Positions 36,536 through 44,952 of a DNA stretch of 64,000 nt are shown in pieces (positions within the stretch are counted from its first letter, which is position 1; the number at the start of each line of letters is the position of its first letter). The position numbers were made by a program, and so were the translations under genes. Source of the stretch: an archaeon (GTDB lineage: Archaea > Micrarchaeota > Micrarchaeia > Anstonellales > Bilamarchaeaceae); NCBI GenBank assembly GCA_020053355.1, contig JAGVNI010000017.1, forward strand, positions 1 through 64,000, written 5' to 3'. The notes under the pieces were generated by a model. The model ran no database searches. It saw only the letters and a list, made by a program, of their open reading frames with translations, and was not told the origin of the DNA.

Positions 36536-36946
36536 CTACCAGCGGCCAAATGATATGAAGGTGCGCGTGTCCGCCACCTCTTTCACTTTCCTTATCTGGT
36601 CTATCTTCTGGTCGATGTCCTCGACCGATGAGCCTTCGAGTATCACGCAGCAGTCGTACTCGCCGGATATCTCATAGGCATCGCGGTGGATTTTCAAGCC
36701 GGCAATCGATGCCATCATCTTCTTCGTTTCCCCCCTCGCTTTTATCATGAGGACCGCGAATGTGGCGGCCCCGCCTGATATCTCCGCGGTGAAGCGCCGG
36801 ATTACGCCGGTTTCCACCATCTTCTTGATGCGCCAGCGCACAGCGCCCTCTGTTATGCCAATGGTTTTCGCGATTAGGACATTGCTGGTGCGCGAGTCCG
36901 ATTTCAGCATCTCGAGTATCCGCTCATCCACAGCGTCGACCTTCAT
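36536..36946 (-). CDS. Lrp/AsnC family transcription regulator (LysM-like)
   Basis: 136 residues. N-terminal winged HTH (VDERILEMLKSDSRTSNVLI, AKTIGITEGAVRWRIKKMVE), then the RAM ligand-binding domain (AVLMIKARGETKKMMASIAG, YEISGEYDCCVILEGSSVED). The HTH wording ITEGAVRWRIKKMVETGVIRRFT is like Sulfolobus LysM-type regulators. It converges on the AMP phosphorylase gene and diverges from the GNAT/M20 operon, which it may control. TATA-like AGTTTAATATCC lies about 28 nt before ATG. Confidence 0.92.
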   Translation of the reverse strand: MKVDAVDERILEMLKSDSRTSNVLIAKTIGITEGAVRWRIKKMVETGVIRRFTAEISGGAATFAVLMIKARGETKKMMASIAGLKIHRDAYEISGEYDCCVILEGSSVEDIDQKIDQIRKVKEVADTRTFISFGRW

Positions 36947-36991
36947 GAAGGGCTAACTCCGGGGGGGGATATTAAACTTAGCATGGCACTT

Positions 36992-37004
36992 TACGATATT
37001 CGTA
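36992..37004. promoter_or_regulatory. Palindromic operator candidate between Lrp and GNAT genes
   Basis: TACGA-TAT-TCGTA is a perfect 13-bp palindrome, the size and AT-centred form of Lrp-family sites. The half TTACGATAT recurs at 37043-37051, just before the TATA box TTTATATAC (37054-37062) of the plus-strand operon. The site sits just upstream of the regulator's own TATA region. Confidence 0.5.
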
Positions 37005-37235
37005 TTGATTATGGTTAATTGGTTGCGTTATTCGAAAGATATTTACGATATATTTATATACTGTTTGCCTCAAGAAAGAAAGTATCAAGGGGCCCAGAAT
37101 GGGCCATAGAGACTGATTGACATGATTTTGCAGGCAACGCATGAGAAAACCGGCTCCGTAGGCGCAGCATGGCCGCCCAGGTACGACGCGCACAATAACA
37201 GGGTGAAGGGATTCTGCACCAGGAGGATAGGCTCT

Positions 37236-38087
37236 ATGGAGAATGCGAAGAAAATGTTCGAAGAGGTGAAATTCGCTCAAAAGGATTTGCCCAAAGCAAC
37301 AAGGACCACTATCCGTGCTTTCGTGGAAAACGAACTTGTTGAGAAGCTTCGAAGCGAGTCGCCCATCCCGATTGAGGCGAGTGTCGATGCTGGAAACGCG
37401 GTCGCAGGGCATTCAATCGTTTATTTCGGAAGCACGTCCGCTTCGAGGATGCCGCCCCCGGATGTGATGGAGCGCGAGCTTGCCAGCGTAAAGGAGATGC
37501 AGCAGCTTGAGAGAATGGACTGGTTCCGGGCAGTGCAGAGGATTGCCGCCTCGGGATACAGCATATCCAGGCTGAATGGGGACGGGCTCGGGCAGGTGGG
37601 CAGGCTCGTCGAGCTTTACCAGGAGGCGTACCAGGAGTACACGTTCACGCTAACGCCGCAGACGGTAGGCGACATGCTGAGCAACGGCAACCTCGTCATC
37701 GTCGGCCAGGACCAGAAGGCACAGGTGGTGTCAGCCCTGATAGCCGAGCATGCGGAGATTGCACTCGAGCATGGCAGGGTCGTCCATCTTTACGAACTGA
37801 GCGATTATGCGACATTCCGGGCTAACCGCGGCAATGGATTGATTACGCTCATGCAGATGGCAACAATCAGCACCATCCGTGGCATGCCTGGGGGCGATAG
37901 TGCGATAATTTACGCCGAAGACCGGGCTGCGTGGATGGCAGTGAACCGCTCTTCGCAGAGGGCCGGCATGGATTACTGCGGGACGCTATCCCAGCACTGC
38001 GTGATAGTCAGCGACAGGGATTTCGGGGAGGAGGGGAGGTACGAGAACCTGAACGTATGGGCGCACCTGCCAACAAGAGGGGCATGA
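37236..38087 (+). CDS. GNAT-family N-acetyltransferase-like protein
   Basis: 283 residues from ATG at 37236, chosen because AGGAGG is nine bases upstream; the frame is open to 37122 without a ribosome site. The C-terminal half has a GNAT-like pattern: VGRLVELYQEAYQEYTFTLT, GNLVIVGQDQKAQVVSALIA, GNGLITLMQMATISTIRGMP (cofactor region) and the ending GRYENLNVWAHLP, like the NLNVW end of beta-lysine acetyltransferases. The first 100 residues are not recognised. The stop overlaps or nearly touches the M20 gene. Substrate unknown; an amino acid is likely. Confidence 0.72.
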   Translation: MENAKKMFEEVKFAQKDLPKATRTTIRAFVENELVEKLRSESPIPIEASVDAGNAVAGHSIVYFGSTSASRMPPPDVMERELASVKEMQQLERMDWFRAVQRIAASGYSISRLNGDGLGQVGRLVELYQEAYQEYTFTLTPQTVGDMLSNGNLVIVGQDQKAQVVSALIAEHAEIALEHGRVVHLYELSDYATFRANRGNGLITLMQMATISTIRGMPGGDSAIIYAEDRAAWMAVNRSSQRAGMDYCGTLSQHCVIVSDRDFGEEGRYENLNVWAHLPTRGA

Positions 38088-38089
38088 AC

Positions 38090-39253
38090 ATGGAATCGAT
38101 GGAGCTTCTGCGCAGGATTGTCGGCATCGACTCGGTTTTCCCAAATGAAGATAGGCTTGCCCATTTCCTAGCCGGAGAGCTCGGGCAGGCGGGATTCTCT
38201 GTGGAGATGCAGAAGTTCGGTGCCGATGCGGGCGTGGAAAGGCTCAATGTCCTTGCGACACGGGGAGCAGGGGGCGGGAAGCCGCTTCTCCTGTATGGCC
38301 ACATGGACACGGTTCCGCCGTATGGTTACGAATCGGCCGGACGCGACCCGTTTCATCTCGAAGAGCGGGACGGGTTGCTGCACGGCCTTGGCGCATATGA
38401 CATGAAAGCAGGCGTTGCGGCGATAGTCCAGGCGGTCTCGCAAGTGCGGAATGATTTGCCCCTGAAAATCATGTTCGTCAGCGACGAGGAAGCCGATTCG
38501 CGAGGATGTTTTGAAGCTGCACGGAGCGGGTTCATAAAGGATGCGGGATTCGCGCTCGCAGCGGAGATTTCAGACGTCCATGATGTTTCGCAGGCCACTC
38601 GGACTATAACCCTCGGCAGGAGGGGGCGGGCGCAGTATGAACTGGATGTTCCGGGCAAAAGCTTCCATGCGGCAAGGGCATCGGAAGGCATATCCGCAAT
38701 AAGCGAAGCCGCGAAACTAGCCATAGAAATCGACAGGATGAATGAAACGCTCCCCCTGCATCCGGAACTCTCGCAGGGGAATATGTTCGTGCGCTCATTC
38801 CATAGCGAGAGCGTTTCTCTTTCCCTTCCGGATTCTGCGAAACTTCTTGTTGATAGGCACCTCGTGCCTCCGGAAAATGCTGAAAGCGCGAGATTGGACA
38901 TCGAAAACAGGATACGCTCGTTATACGAGGCGGGGGCAATGAAGGGGGCTGACGGACGCATAACCACCGTCCGGGTGAAGCCCCGCGAAGTCCCTTACCT
39001 GATGCCGTATGCCACGCCAAGGGACAACCCGGAGGTCGCAAGGCTTGGCGGCGTGATTCGGAAGACGCTTGGCGCCGATGTAGCCTTCAACTACGGGATG
39101 TCAGTCGCGGACGAGAACCTGATAGCCATGCAGGGGGTGCCTGTTGCGTCGTTCGGGCCGATTGGCGGCGGCGAACATTCGTCGGGCGAGTGGGTATCGA
39201 AGAAAAGCTACCTCGAACTGATTGAAGTGCTGAAGGCTTATATTAGTGCATAA
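38090..39253 (+). CDS. M20 family metallohydrolase (ArgE/DapE/LysK-like)
   Basis: 387 residues from ATG 38090, with GAGGGG seven bases upstream; ATG 38084, overlapping the previous stop as ATGA, is an alternative. Metal ligands in order: LLLYGHMDTVPP, GLGAYDMKAG, IMFVSDEEADS (general base Glu), LAAEISDVHD and GPIGGGEHSSGEW. The dimerisation domain is around 180-300. The family deacylates N-acyl amino acids (acetylornithine, LysW-lysine, succinyl-diaminopimelate). With an acetyltransferase directly upstream, an acylation/deacylation pair is likely. No LysW carrier gene is seen here. Confidence 0.88.
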   Translation: MESMELLRRIVGIDSVFPNEDRLAHFLAGELGQAGFSVEMQKFGADAGVERLNVLATRGAGGGKPLLLYGHMDTVPPYGYESAGRDPFHLEERDGLLHGLGAYDMKAGVAAIVQAVSQVRNDLPLKIMFVSDEEADSRGCFEAARSGFIKDAGFALAAEISDVHDVSQATRTITLGRRGRAQYELDVPGKSFHAARASEGISAISEAAKLAIEIDRMNETLPLHPELSQGNMFVRSFHSESVSLSLPDSAKLLVDRHLVPPENAESARLDIENRIRSLYEAGAMKGADGRITTVRVKPREVPYLMPYATPRDNPEVARLGGVIRKTLGADVAFNYGMSVADENLIAMQGVPVASFGPIGGGEHSSGEWVSKKSYLELIEVLKAYISA

Positions 39254-39326
39254 AATATCACTATTTATAAATTCTTTCGCGCAGGGGATAGGCATTAACC
39301 GGCCCAGGGCCGGGAATGTGATTCGT

Positions 39327-39716
39327 ATGCTGTGCCATTCGCTGTTCGATCCGAAAAGACGCGCGGAGATAGCGCATGCCATAGCCGGAGGGAAAGACCT
39401 GGCGCTTCTGCTTAGGCGGGGCCGGATGGACGGCAGGGATTGGGGCTTAATCGAGGCCGCAAAGAAAGGGGATACCAAGGGAGTCGCGGAACTGCTCGAG
39501 CGGGGGGCGGACGCGAATGCCAGGGACGAGCACGGAAGAACCGTCCTGGCATGGGCTTCACAGAACTTTATTGATTCAGATATCGTGCAGATCCTGATTT
39601 CAAAAGGGGCAGACGTCAATGCGAAAGACAATAACGGCGAGTCGGTGCTGAGCCTCGCCGGCGATGAAGGGGAGAACGATGCCACGTCGATACTGAGGAA
39701 GAATGGCGCGAAGTAA
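39327..39716 (+). CDS. Ankyrin-repeat protein
   Basis: About 129 residues from ATG at 39327; GTG 39246 opens the same frame but overlaps the M20 gene end. Two to three ankyrin repeats are clear: WGLIEAAKKGDTKGVAELLE-RGADANARDEHGRTVLAWAS and VQILISKGADVNAKDNNG-ESVLSLAG. The TATA TATTTATAAATTC lies about 55 nt upstream, so it has its own promoter. A protein-interaction module; partner unknown. Confidence 0.8.
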   Translation: MLCHSLFDPKRRAEIAHAIAGGKDLALLLRRGRMDGRDWGLIEAAKKGDTKGVAELLERGADANARDEHGRTVLAWASQNFIDSDIVQILISKGADVNAKDNNGESVLSLAGDEGENDATSILRKNGAK

Positions 39717-39760
39717 CTGCCCGGCTGATATTGGAAGGCGCGGCCCGAATCTGACCCGGC

Positions 39761-40216
39761 TCATATCTCATCTTTTGATACCTCGAAGCAGGCCATCGTA
39801 TATGTCTTGAAGACGCCAGGCGTGGTGCGGATTCTTTCGAGGATGATGTTCCCGATGTCCTCGATGTTCTTCCCGCGAACCTTGGCGAGCAGGTCCCATT
39901 CCCCAGAGACTATGTAGACGCCGAGCACGCCGCTGATTTTCGAGATGTTCCGCGCGACTTCATGCTGGTCGATGCGGGATTGGCGGTCGTATTCCACGAA
40001 CACGAACGAGAGCGTCGGAAGCCCGGTCTTGGAATAGTCCTCTTCGATTGTGAACCTCCGGATCACTCCGGCCTTCTTCATCCGCGAAATCCGTTCATGC
40101 ACTGTCGCACGGGGGATGCCGAGAGCCTTCGACAGCTCGGCGATGGTCTGCCTTGCATCCTGTTTCAAAGCGTGAAGGAGGTGGAAATCGTTTTCATCCA
40201 GCTTTATCCCGTTCAT
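39761..40216 (-). CDS. Lrp/AsnC family transcription regulator
   Basis: 151 residues. HTH: LDENDFHLLHALKQDARQTI, AELSKALGIPRATVHERISR. RAM domain: LSFVFVEYDRQSRIDQHEVA, GVLGVYIVSGEWDLLAKVRG, FKTYTMACFEVSKDE. It diverges from the YbaK-asparagine synthetase operon. Its TATA CTTTATAAC lies 25 nt upstream and a perfect palindrome lies between TATA and start, a classic autorepression layout. An amino acid, perhaps asparagine or glutamine, is a likely ligand. Confidence 0.93.
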   Translation of the reverse strand: MNGIKLDENDFHLLHALKQDARQTIAELSKALGIPRATVHERISRMKKAGVIRRFTIEEDYSKTGLPTLSFVFVEYDRQSRIDQHEVARNISKISGVLGVYIVSGEWDLLAKVRGKNIEDIGNIILERIRTTPGVFKTYTMACFEVSKDEI

Positions 40217-40217
40217 A

Positions 40218-40232
40218 TTGGATATTATCCAA
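40218..40232. promoter_or_regulatory. Operator-like palindrome at the Lrp start
   Basis: TTGGATA-T-TATCCAA, a perfect 15-bp palindrome two bases before the regulator's start codon and overlapping its expected transcription start. Binding here would block transcription of the regulator. Confidence 0.65.
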
Positions 40233-40258
40233 CAATATGGTTATAAAGCTGACGAAAT

Positions 40259-40273
40259 TTGGATATTTTCCAG
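40259..40273. promoter_or_regulatory. Second, imperfect copy of the operator
   Basis: TTGGATATTTTCCAG shares 12 of 15 positions with the palindrome at 40218 and lies 41 bp away, about four helical turns. It sits upstream of the plus-strand TATA box, a position suited to activation or to a looped or wrapped Lrp octamer. Confidence 0.55.
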
Positions 40274-40287
40274 ATATTTCGGGTTAA

Positions 40288-40299
40288 AATTTATATATA
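40288..40299 (+). promoter_or_regulatory. TATA box of YbaK-asnB operon
   Basis: AATTTATATATAGG lies about 25 nt before ATG 40320, predicting a leaderless transcript. Confidence 0.6.
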
Positions 40300-40319
40300 G
40301 GAAAAAGCAATAAAAAAAC

Positions 40320-41024
40320 ATGTCTCAAACGCTCCAACTCAGGGCTGTCCTTGCAACGGCCAGTAGGCCATTGAAGCGGGAGGCATCGCCATTCAAGATA
40401 GCGCAGGATGTGCAGCCCCGGACGCGGACAATCGCACCGGATTCCGCAGACTGGCAGGAGTTCAGCGTGTCCCAAAGGCTTGCAGGCGTGCCGTTCCTTG
40501 AATCCCTTATACGCACCGGCCGGGCGAGGCTCGTTTTCTGCGAAACCGCGACATCGACCAGCGAGGAGAAGGCGGCCGCGTCAGGCATCCATCCTGATGG
40601 CGTAGTGAAGACGATTTACGCGAAGGAGGTGTTCGGGGACGAAAGATACCTGATTGTGGCGACCGGCACAAGGAGGATACGTTTAGGCGGTGTGCTTGCA
40701 GATGCCGTGGACGGTTCAAGCGTGGGGATGAGTGAGGGAATCCCGGCCGGCATGGTCCACGGCACATGCACCCCGTTCGTCTCGGAAAGCGTGGCCGAAT
40801 CGCTTGCTTTGATTGCGATAGAGAGCCCGGATGCGATGAGGGTTGGGAAGAAGGGCAGACAGCTTGGGCGCGTCGGGGACCTTGAGGCCGATTTCTCTAT
40901 CGGCGGGACGGATTCATTGGCGCACCACCTATCGGTCAGGATGGTGTATTCTGATTTCGCATGCGCCCTCAGGGAGGCGTATGGCGAGAAAGTGGCGACC
41001 ATTCCGGTTATTGAAAGGATGTAG
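40320..41024 (+). CDS. YbaK/ProX-like aminoacyl-tRNA deacylase domain protein
   Basis: 234 residues. The YbaK/EbsC domain spans roughly 60-225: TATSTSEEKAAASGIHPDGV, VKTIYAKEVFGDERYLIVAT, GTRRIRLGGVLADAV, then GTCTPFVSE and VRMVYSDF in the positions of the GxxPF and substrate-pocket strands. Such proteins hydrolyse mischarged tRNAs. The family lysine (VKTIY) is present. The first 50 residues (LATASRPLKREASPFKIAQD) are an unassigned extension. First gene of the operon with asparagine synthetase. Confidence 0.75.
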   Translation: MSQTLQLRAVLATASRPLKREASPFKIAQDVQPRTRTIAPDSADWQEFSVSQRLAGVPFLESLIRTGRARLVFCETATSTSEEKAAASGIHPDGVVKTIYAKEVFGDERYLIVATGTRRIRLGGVLADAVDGSSVGMSEGIPAGMVHGTCTPFVSESVAESLALIAIESPDAMRVGKKGRQLGRVGDLEADFSIGGTDSLAHHLSVRMVYSDFACALREAYGEKVATIPVIERM

Positions 41025-41038
41025 GGCGGTGGGATTAC

Positions 41039-42700
41039 ATGTGCGGAATAATCGGGCTTTTCGGGACGAAGGATGCAAGGGCAGCCAGGCCGGCCGCCCT
41101 GAGGATGGCATCCAGCATCAGGCACCGCGGGCCGGACTGGAGCGGCATCTACAGCGACGACTTCTGCATCATCGCGCATGAGAGGCTCTCGATTGTCGAT
41201 GTGGAGCACGGCGACCAGCCGCTTATCGATTCGAGGACGAAAAGGGTGCTTGCGGCAAACGGGGAGATATACGACCATGTGGACCTGCGTTCGCTTTTGA
41301 AAAAAGAGCACGAGTGGCAAACAAAATCAGACTGCGAAATCCTGCTCTACCTCTATGACGAGTACGGGCCGGCCTTCCTCCCCAAGGTGGACGGCATATT
41401 CGCGTTCTGCGTGTACGACCCGCAGACCAGGGAATATTTCATAGCGCGCGACCATATCGGCATAGTTCCGCTGTACATCGGGTGGGACAAGGACGGGACA
41501 ACGTATGTCGCGAGCGAGATGAAGGCGCTCGAGCCGCATTGCCAGAAACTGCAGGAGTTCCCGCCCGGGCACTATTATCTTGGGAGCAGCGGTAAATTCG
41601 TGAAGTGGTACGAGCCGGAGTGGGCGCACAGGATGCCTACGGCGGAGGCATCAAGCGCCAGGCTGAGGGAGGAGCTTGAGAAATCCGTGAAGAAGCAGCT
41701 GATGTGCGACGTCCCATACGGCGTGCTCATCTCCGGGGGGCTCGATTCCTCGGTTATCGCTTCGATAATCGCAAGGTTCAGCAGGCGCCGCATAGAGACG
41801 AAGGATGCGGAGGAGGCCTGGTGGCCGAGGGTGCACTCCTTCTCGATTGGCCTCGCTGATTCGCCTGATTTGAAGTTCGCGAGGGAGGTTGCGAAGGAAA
41901 TCGGGAGCGTGCACCACGAAATCATCTATACGGCCCAGGAGGGGATTGACGCCCTGCGCGATGTGATATATCACCTGGAGACATATGACGTGACGACTGT
42001 CCGCGCCTCAACGCCCATGTACCTGATGGCCCGGAAAATCCGGAGTTTCGGGATTAAGATGGTCCTCTCGGGGGAGGGGGCGGATGAGGTGTTCGGCGGC
42101 TATCTGTATTTCCACATGGCTCCAAACGCCAGGGAATTCCATGAGGAGACGGTAAGGAAATTGCAGAAACTGAGCAAATTCGACTGCCTCAGGGCGAACA
42201 AGTCCATGGCTTCGTGGGGGGTGGAAATCCGCGTGCCGTTCCTCGGCAAGGATTTCCTGGATTATGCCATGTCGATACGCCCGCAAGACAAGATGTGCGG
42301 CGGGGGGAAGACCGAAAAGTACATTCTAAGGAAGGCATTCGAGGGTTATATCCCTGAATCCGTCCTCTGGAGGCAGAAGGAGCAGTTCTCGGACGGGGTC
42401 GGATATGGCTGGATAGACTCGCTGAAGGCCCACGCTGAGGAGAAAATCCCGGATGATATGATGGCCCGCGCCGGAGAGCGGTTCCCGGTCCATACGCCGG
42501 CTACGAAAGAAGCTTACCTGTACAGGATGATTTTCGAGGAGCTGTTTCCCGGGAAAGAAGCGGCGCTAACCGTGGAACACGGGCCGTCGATTGCATGCTC
42601 AACGGCTACAGCCTATGAGTGGAGCAAGCAGTTCAAAGGGATGGCTGACCCGTCCGGAAGGGCGGTGAACGTCCACCAGAGCTCGGTCAAGTCGGTTTGA
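41039..42700 (+). CDS. asnB: Asparagine synthase (glutamine-hydrolysing)
   Basis: 553 residues. After Met removal the nucleophile Cys2 begins the class II amidotransferase (MCGIIGLFG, SIRHRGPDWSGIYS, AANGEIYDH). The synthetase domain has the ATP-pyrophosphatase loop in YGVLISGGLDSSVIASIIA and the aspartate-binding region MVLSGEGADEVFGGYLYFH. Length equals E. coli AsnB. It makes asparagine from aspartate, ATP and glutamine. GGTGG precedes the ATG. The divergent Lrp regulator and its operators probably control it. Confidence 0.97.
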   Translation: MCGIIGLFGTKDARAARPAALRMASSIRHRGPDWSGIYSDDFCIIAHERLSIVDVEHGDQPLIDSRTKRVLAANGEIYDHVDLRSLLKKEHEWQTKSDCEILLYLYDEYGPAFLPKVDGIFAFCVYDPQTREYFIARDHIGIVPLYIGWDKDGTTYVASEMKALEPHCQKLQEFPPGHYYLGSSGKFVKWYEPEWAHRMPTAEASSARLREELEKSVKKQLMCDVPYGVLISGGLDSSVIASIIARFSRRRIETKDAEEAWWPRVHSFSIGLADSPDLKFAREVAKEIGSVHHEIIYTAQEGIDALRDVIYHLETYDVTTVRASTPMYLMARKIRSFGIKMVLSGEGADEVFGGYLYFHMAPNAREFHEETVRKLQKLSKFDCLRANKSMASWGVEIRVPFLGKDFLDYAMSIRPQDKMCGGGKTEKYILRKAFEGYIPESVLWRQKEQFSDGVGYGWIDSLKAHAEEKIPDDMMARAGERFPVHTPATKEAYLYRMIFEELFPGKEAALTVEHGPSIACSTATAYEWSKQFKGMADPSGRAVNVHQSSVKSV

Positions 42701-42711
42701 TGCCACGGGAA

Positions 42712-44865
42712 CTATTTCTGCCCTTTCTCGAGCTCTTCCAAGGTCACTGAAGCTGCCTCGCGGATTTGGCTGTCCGGGTCGGAACGAGCCATATCCCCCA
42801 GCACGCCCATGGCCTCAGGTCCTCGCGTCTGGGCAAGGGCATTGAGCAGGCAAATCCGGACGCGGCTATCCGGGTCTTTCTTGAGGCGGGCCATAAAAGT
42901 CACGAATTTGCGGTCCGCGATGTCGGCCAGGGACATCAGCGAGGCTGCACGCACGAACTCGGATTTATGTCCCAGGGCCATGATAATGGCGGAATCGGAT
43001 AAGGAAAGAGACTGCATAAACCCCGGGCCTTCGCCTTCACGGAGCCTTGAAAGCGCGCGGACGGCGCCCGCCACGATTCTCGCGTCTTTGGAGCGCGCGA
43101 ACTTGAGGAGTGTGGGGAGGGAGGATTTGTCGGCGATGTCGCCCAGGGCAAGCAGGGCGCTCTCCCTTTGGATAGAGTCGAATTCCTTTTCGTTGCTTGC
43201 TATATCCTCTAGGCGGCGAACCGAGCCGTATGACGATACTATCCCAGCCATCTCGATGGCATAAGTCGCCAGCTCCCGGGATTGCGGATTCGCCAGCTGC
43301 GCGTCAATGAATGGCTGCATCTCCTCGCGCAGCGTATGCAGCCCGATGCCGGGAACTGGGTCGGCCTTGCGCCTTGGATTATCCCGAAGATGTGGCGGCA
43401 TCCCCTGTGCGACACGCAGCTGCATGCCGACATTGCGCATTAAGTCGCCGTGATATCTCACGGACTGGCCATATGAGATTTGCAGCGATTTGAGCTGGTT
43501 CTGGATTTTTTTGTGGAACAGGGTCTGGATGACGCTTTCGACTCCGGATATCCAGTCCGGCCCGAGTTTCTCCGCGAGAAGGGGGAATGCCGGCAGGGCG
43601 AAGAGCTCGAACATCATCTCCGCGATTTCCACCTGCCTGCCTTCCTTGAGCCTTTTTTGGAAATATGCGATGACTTCGCCGTTCACGACGCCGAAGCCGA
43701 GCAGCGCCGTGGCGCTGCCCATTGCAAGCGCCTGGTCCTTTGCTCCGAGGTTCCTTTCCAGGTTCCGGACAAGCGCGGTATTAGTATCTTTTGAGAATCC
43801 GAATGCGGATAGCGAATCCGAGACGAGCGAAGACACCTGGGTGAGGCCCTGGCGCGAGTGCACGGTTTTTCCATCCCGGAAGAAGTATATCTGCGGGATG
43901 GTTCCGCTGACAGTGCGGCCGGCGAGTCCATTGAATTCCCGGAGCAGCGGGCTTGTCTCGACATCCAGTGTCAGCACATTCAGCCGCTCCCCGAAAATCG
44001 CACGCAGGTTGTTCAGTTCCTGCCGCTGCATCTTGCACGGCTCGCACCAGTTCGCAGAGAGCTCCACAATCACATTGCCGCGCTTAATCTGGTCGAGGCT
44101 TCGCAAGGCGGGAAGCGGATGGTCGAAGACTCCGGACACGCTCTTCATCCCGGCAGCCGCCCTTTTCGTGTTGTAGACGTCCATCGCGGAGCGGAACACT
44201 TCCTCCATGGTCGTCTTCCCGTCGCCGTTGGAGTCCATGCCGGATTTCACGGCGGACCAGAGGTAGGGCGAGAAGAGCTGGCACTGGGACTCGCTCCCTT
44301 CGGCCACAGGAGCCATTGCCGTGCTGTCGAAGCCTGCCTCCACCAGCCGGCCCGGAAGCGCGCCGGAGTAGCAGCTGTCGAATATGAACAGCGTCTTGAA
44401 GGCCCGGAAAGGCTTCATGAGCGAAATGAACTCCGCATGGGGCAGGATTTCCCCGCCCGAGAGGACGAGGCCTTCGGGGGAACCGTGGCCGGTCACGTAG
44501 ACTATAAGGCCGTCGCCCTTTGCCATCATCCCGCTGAGGCCGGCCGCGATGGTCCCCAGGCTGCCAGATGTCGCGTTGCCAAGGGGCGCGGATGCAACAG
44601 TAATCCGGCCATCTGGGATGAGGTTGGATTTCAGGGCTTCCCTTGCCCGGGTTACGTTATTCAGGTGCCGCTCTTCGGTGTCGCCGTTGATGATTAGGGC
44701 GAAGAACCGCCTCCCCGAAAGCTCGGAGACGACTGCCTGGGGCTCATTTCGCGGCAAGGGCCGGGGCCCTTCCGTCATGATATGGGAGCAACCGCTAAAC
44801 AGCGAGAATGAGAGGGCCGCAGCCTGGATTACGGTAATTGGACGCGACACTCGGGACGGGGGCAT
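42712..44865 (-). CDS. Lipoprotein with caspase-fold protease, EF-hand, thioredoxin and HEAT repeats
   Basis: 717 residues. N-terminal signal with lipobox-like LFSGC (Cys26). Residues about 50-240 are a caspase-fold (clan CD, C13/C14-like) protease: ALIINGDTEERHLNN, His127 in IVYVTGHGSPEG and Cys165 in LFIFDSCYSGALPG. A perfect EF-hand loop DSNGDGKTTMEE follows at 211-222. Residues about 262-355 are a thioredoxin domain: VIVELSANWCEPCKMQ with Cys274/Cys277 and cis-proline in GTIPQIYFF. From about 500 to the end are HEAT repeats (SALLALGDIADKSSLPTLLK, AVRALSRL, ASLMSLADIADRKF, CLLNALAQ). TATA CTTTATAATC lies about 25 nt before ATG (leaderless). No adjacent substrate or partner gene is evident. 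Predicted outside the membrane; the combination is new to me. Confidence 0.88.
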   Translation of the reverse strand: MPPSRVSRPITVIQAAALSFSLFSGCSHIMTEGPRPLPRNEPQAVVSELSGRRFFALIINGDTEERHLNNVTRAREALKSNLIPDGRITVASAPLGNATSGSLGTIAAGLSGMMAKGDGLIVYVTGHGSPEGLVLSGGEILPHAEFISLMKPFRAFKTLFIFDSCYSGALPGRLVEAGFDSTAMAPVAEGSESQCQLFSPYLWSAVKSGMDSNGDGKTTMEEVFRSAMDVYNTKRAAAGMKSVSGVFDHPLPALRSLDQIKRGNVIVELSANWCEPCKMQRQELNNLRAIFGERLNVLTLDVETSPLLREFNGLAGRTVSGTIPQIYFFRDGKTVHSRQGLTQVSSLVSDSLSAFGFSKDTNTALVRNLERNLGAKDQALAMGSATALLGFGVVNGEVIAYFQKRLKEGRQVEIAEMMFELFALPAFPLLAEKLGPDWISGVESVIQTLFHKKIQNQLKSLQISYGQSVRYHGDLMRNVGMQLRVAQGMPPHLRDNPRRKADPVPGIGLHTLREEMQPFIDAQLANPQSRELATYAIEMAGIVSSYGSVRRLEDIASNEKEFDSIQRESALLALGDIADKSSLPTLLKFARSKDARIVAGAVRALSRLREGEGPGFMQSLSLSDSAIIMALGHKSEFVRAASLMSLADIADRKFVTFMARLKKDPDSRVRICLLNALAQTRGPEAMGVLGDMARSDPDSQIREAASVTLEELEKGQK

Positions 44866-44952
44866 GGCAATAATGTGTTAATAAGTGATTATAAAGGTAT
44901 TTTTTGATGATGCAGCCGGCAATTTATTAATGAGTTGCCGGAAAAGACATCC

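Noticed and set aside
36959-36968. Run of eight G residues
   Set aside because: Single homopolymer between start codon and TATA of the Lrp gene; could be a sequencing slip and has no further support as a switch.
43858-44697. Plus-strand open frame of 279 codons
   Set aside because: Antisense to the caspase-fold gene; His/Arg-rich nonsense translation.
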